Below are positions 60,801-64,000 of a DNA stretch of 64,000 bases, piece after piece. The stretch is taken from positions 62,839,709-62,903,708 of the forward strand of contig CM041084.1 of NCBI GenBank assembly GCA_023079485.1, read 5' to 3'. The position numbers and the translations under genes were made by a program. Each line of letters starts with the position of its first letter. The first letter of the stretch is position 1. Origin of the DNA: Archilochus colubris. Taxonomy: Eukaryota; Chordata; Aves; Apodiformes; Trochilidae. The notes beneath the pieces are model-generated. The model searched no databases. It was not told where the DNA came from and saw only the letters and a list, made by a program, of their open reading frames with translations.

Positions 60801-63800
60801 TAACTGAAATAAACCCAGCTACGGGCTGCTGAGGCTGATTTGAAAGCCTTGACAACCAAAGCACTGACACCTAAGTGAGGTCTTCTGGGTGCTTCTGCAA
60901 GTGCTGCAACCCCTGCTTCTCATGCCACAGGCCTGTGTCACACAGCCTGGCATCTGAAATGCATGTGTTTTGTGCTACAGTATCCTGTCATACAGGAACA
61001 CTCTTTACAGGGAGACCAAGGAGCATCCCTTGCCTCCTCTCTGATGCCAACTGGAAACCACAGAGTGCTGCCAGTAGAACATGGACATTGCCCTCACCGA
61101 GAGTTTTCCTAATCACATTTTCCCCCTATTTTCCCCTCCACCGTACTAGACTCAAAACACTCGGAGTAGCCACTTTGAAGGGGCTGATCCACCCACTGCA
61201 ATGTTTCTGGTAATGACTCACAAAATCCCACACGATTCTGATACCATTTTCTTGATAAGACCATCTGCCAAAATGAAACCATACATTTAGTGATTGAAAA
61301 AAAGAAAGGGAGGTGGGGGGGAAGACAAAACCCTACCAGTTGTTATTAGTAGCAAATTGGTGGAACGTGAAACCGACAGTCGGCATGCAGTGCAAGAACT
61401 AAGCTGACTGCTGCACACAGACCCTCTGCAAACAGGGGTTTGAAAGACAGGCTCTGCAGCCTGCTGCCAAGAATTTGCCTTCTTGTATGTTGTGACTTAC
61501 ACAGATGTTCACATAATTTCTTGCATATGGCCAGCAAAAGCAGCATTCATTTTTAAGAATGACGTGATTGTGTGGTAAGGATAAGAAGTGAAAACTTTCA
61601 ACATGTATCCAGTGATACAGCTAAATAAGAAGCCAAATTGTTCCCAAATGCACTCAAAGAGCTTCTCATGAAGTCAACAACAAAATTCAGATGAGATTTC
61701 ATAGCTCTCTTTCTTCCTCTCATTTAAAAACCCAGATTAAATTACACTTGAGCATCCTAGAATGAGATTCAGGAACATGAAACGTATCAGAGAATCACAG
61801 TGTTCACCCACCACCGCAAAACATAACTAAACTTGCACTGAAAAAAAGAGAAAAAAAAAAAGAAAAAAAAGGAAAAAAATCCTTGCCAGGCTGTTGGATT
61901 GGTTGGTTTTTTCCTTTTTGTTTTGTTTTGGCAGACTTCATCTGAAGGCAGCCCAACTCCCTTCTGCTTCTGTAAGGCAAATGAACAGAGAGCACTGAGT
62001 GTGCTGAGGTCACAGGAAGAGAGTACTTAAGCTTGAGCTTAAATTCGGGACAGCCTGGTATCAAGTGCTTTGTTCTAAACCTACCCAACTCCTGCTTAAG
62101 CTCTACCTTACCTACTGCCTTAAGAAGCTATGCTCCCCTTAGGCTGCTCTTGAGCAGCCCCTGTAGGACCCCAGCCAAGTATATAGGATAGAGGCTAACA
62201 TTTAATTCATTTCAAGGGATGCAGGATCATAGCACATGAAATAGGAAAACCAGAAGTTCTTTCACCCTTGCAGGATGGAGCTATGACACAGGACCAGTGA
62301 ACTGGGAAGGGATGCTGAAGCAATTCACCTTCTGACAAGTAACACATATACAGAACTTTTTATTTGGTCCATTTTCACAGCAGAAAAGATAAATTTGGGT
62401 TCAAATAGCTGGGTGGAGAGAACATTAAGTGTGTGAAGGTCAACGCCAATAAATTCTAATTAATGTGATTTATTTTAATTTGAATTTGTTTTTCAATTTA
62501 ATATACTGAATGAATTTCTTAAATGAAACAAAACTTGTATGTAAGGAGAAAAGTAGGTAAGGTCATTTCAGAGGTACTTTCCAGCAACACTTACAAAGCA
62601 TATGTGTCTGTCCAAAATAAAACATATGGCCAAGGGCTCTGAGAATGCCTTTGCATGTTGCCCTCCCTGTAACAACATTATTATCATCAGCAGAAACCTC
62701 AAGTATGCTCCCACCTCCTTTCTCAGCTGGGCAAAACAACATGTCTTCAGAGCTGCCGTTTGGTTCAGTGAACAAAAAGGCTGTGAAACTGCACTGTCAG
62801 CTGCTTGTAACACGTTACTCTCTCCTGTATATTGCTCTAATGATCTGAGCACCCAGTGTGCAAGAACTCTACATCACCTCCTCATTCTGATGCTTTTTAA
62901 ACCAGAGTAAAATCAAGAAAAGTCAGACAGCATAAGGGAGTCACTTCGGAAAGTTGAGCAGCACCGAAGAAAACTGCTAATCTTCTTTTGGCAAGGTGGA
63001 AGATTTGTGTAACACCTTTTTCCTCCTACTAAACATATTTACTCTTAAAAATCGATTTCCTCTGTCACTATTTATTGCTGCATGTTGCTCAGTGGTCATG
63101 AGAAACTGCATGGAAAATCATGTTACACTTGTTAAATTGACCCTACAGGGCCCTAAGACCAGTGCATATATCATCCCAAGAGGCAAGCCTGCCAAAGTCA
63201 TGCTGTGCATATCATCACTAAGCCCAAGATAAAATGCAAATTTGGCTGTATCATAGCTGATTTGCATAGCTTTCCATTGGTTTCATACAACCTATTTTAG
63301 AAAATGCCAATTTACTTCCCTTTCCTACAGCTTATTGCCTGTGTGAGGTACTTGCAGCTTTTATGCAAGGCAGATTTGGTAGCTAAAACATTGAAAGACA
63401 TAATTAAATGCTTTTTGGAAACAGAACACAGACTTCAATGCCATGACAGAAGACACAGGACTTTGTCTGGGACACAGATACTCGAATGACTCTTTGCAAA
63501 GGTGCAGACCTCTCTCTCTCTCACATGCTCAAACAGCTGCACAGCTTTTTCTGTTTTTTATCTGATCTGCAAAAGCAGAAATATTTGCTTGCAAACTATG
63601 AAGGGCCTGAATCCAGTTACTGAGTACACATTTCACTCACATTGATATCAGAATGGATGGCTGCCAGTTTAGTGTCTTGGCTGGTGTTCAAACATGCTGA
63701 TTGCTGAGCCTCCCTGGATTCGGAGTTCATCATTTTATAAAAAGGAAAAAAAAATCCCCAAACAAGAAACAAAAAACCCTTCACAAACATTTTTGAGATG

Positions 63801-64000
63801 CTACTGAGCTCATTTTCCCCTCCTGCTTCTTTGTAAGCTCAGCCTCTGGAAGCAAACACGTACAGGTAGTGCTGTCTATCAAGACAAGCAGCTAGGGAGT
63901 TTGGACTTAATCTCCAAAGATGTGCTACAAGGAACATTACATCGTTCCTAGCCAAGCAAAATTCACATGTGTACCAGGGGCCAGCCTTCATTCAAGACAG
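57881..64000. other. Intronic sequence, no gene seen (about 6 kb, to the right edge)
   Basis: A moderately GC-rich stretch at about 58590-59880 gives several 100-170-codon chance ORFs on both strands with no recognisable domain. An A-rich purine tract lies at 61841-61879 and a very AT-rich patch at about 62453-62535. Confidence 0.6.
61841..61879. repeat. A-rich purine tract
   Basis: Runs of A broken by single G bases over 39 positions; low complexity. Confidence 0.85.

Larger units (their letters stand above)
11945..64000 (-). other. ATXN1: ATXN1 intronic region upstream of the first coding exon (partial)
   Basis: From the acceptor at 11945 to the right edge I see no exon with conserved protein sequence on either strand. 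Human ATXN1 spans over 400 kb, mostly in introns between non-coding 5' exons, and the layout here fits that. Non-coding 5' exons may be hidden in this interval, but sequence alone does not reveal them. An unrelated non-coding RNA gene cannot be excluded. Confidence 0.75.

Noticed and set aside
61785..61830. A reverse-oriented CR1 3' end (AGAGAATCACAG)
   Set aside because: The expected reverse complement of GGTCCCTTCCAACC does not follow; the match is only a few bases.
1..64000. CRISPR arrays, operons, phage or toxin systems
   Set aside because: The window is vertebrate nuclear DNA: spliced gene, long introns, CR1 LINEs. No regularly spaced repeats or prokaryotic gene clusters are present.

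Overview
The window is vertebrate nuclear DNA, almost certainly from a bird and most likely a galliform such as chicken. The evidence is one recognisable, spliced vertebrate gene with introns measured in kilobases, plus three CR1 LINE fragments, two of them carrying the 3' tail characteristic of avian CR1 (GGTCCCTTCCAACCC followed by short ATTCTATG repeats). There are no operons, ribosome binding sites, phage genes or CRISPR arrays.

The only gene I can support is ATXN1 (ataxin-1), on the minus strand, so it reads from high to low coordinates. Positions 1-1937 are the 3' UTR, which continues past the left edge. Positions 1938-2468 are the coding part of the last exon. Positions 2469-9903 are the last intron. 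Positions 9904-11944 are the large penultimate exon, with coding from 11784 down and about 160 bases of 5' UTR. Everything from 11945 to 64000 reads as intron(s) separating this exon from upstream non-coding exons outside the window. The splice joint is phase 0 and predicts a protein of 803 residues (627 + 176). The AXH domain lies across the joint, and the C-terminal RKRRWSAP nuclear-localisation/14-3-3/UHM-ligand motif is intact.

The most interesting observations are on the ATXN1 transcript. (1) The polyglutamine tract that expands in human SCA1 is completely absent. (2) A 151-codon overlapping ORF lies in the reading frame used by the human alternative protein Alt-ataxin-1 and stops at the codon next to the missing polyQ site, but the human start position is dead here and a new ATG with strong context replaces it. 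(3) The 5' UTR carries overlapping short uORFs. (4) The 3' UTR carries one miR-19 and three miR-101 seed matches, plus a Pumilio element inside a TA/CA microsatellite.

Mobile DNA is sparse: three CR1 fragments, all antisense to ATXN1; a 294-bp element with perfect 25-bp terminal inverted repeats in the last intron; a probable tRNA-derived SINE relic; and a possible ancient amniote palindromic repeat. The remaining 50 kb or so is unremarkable intron with microsatellites and homopolymers. I found no convincing second gene and no previously undescribed multi-gene system.
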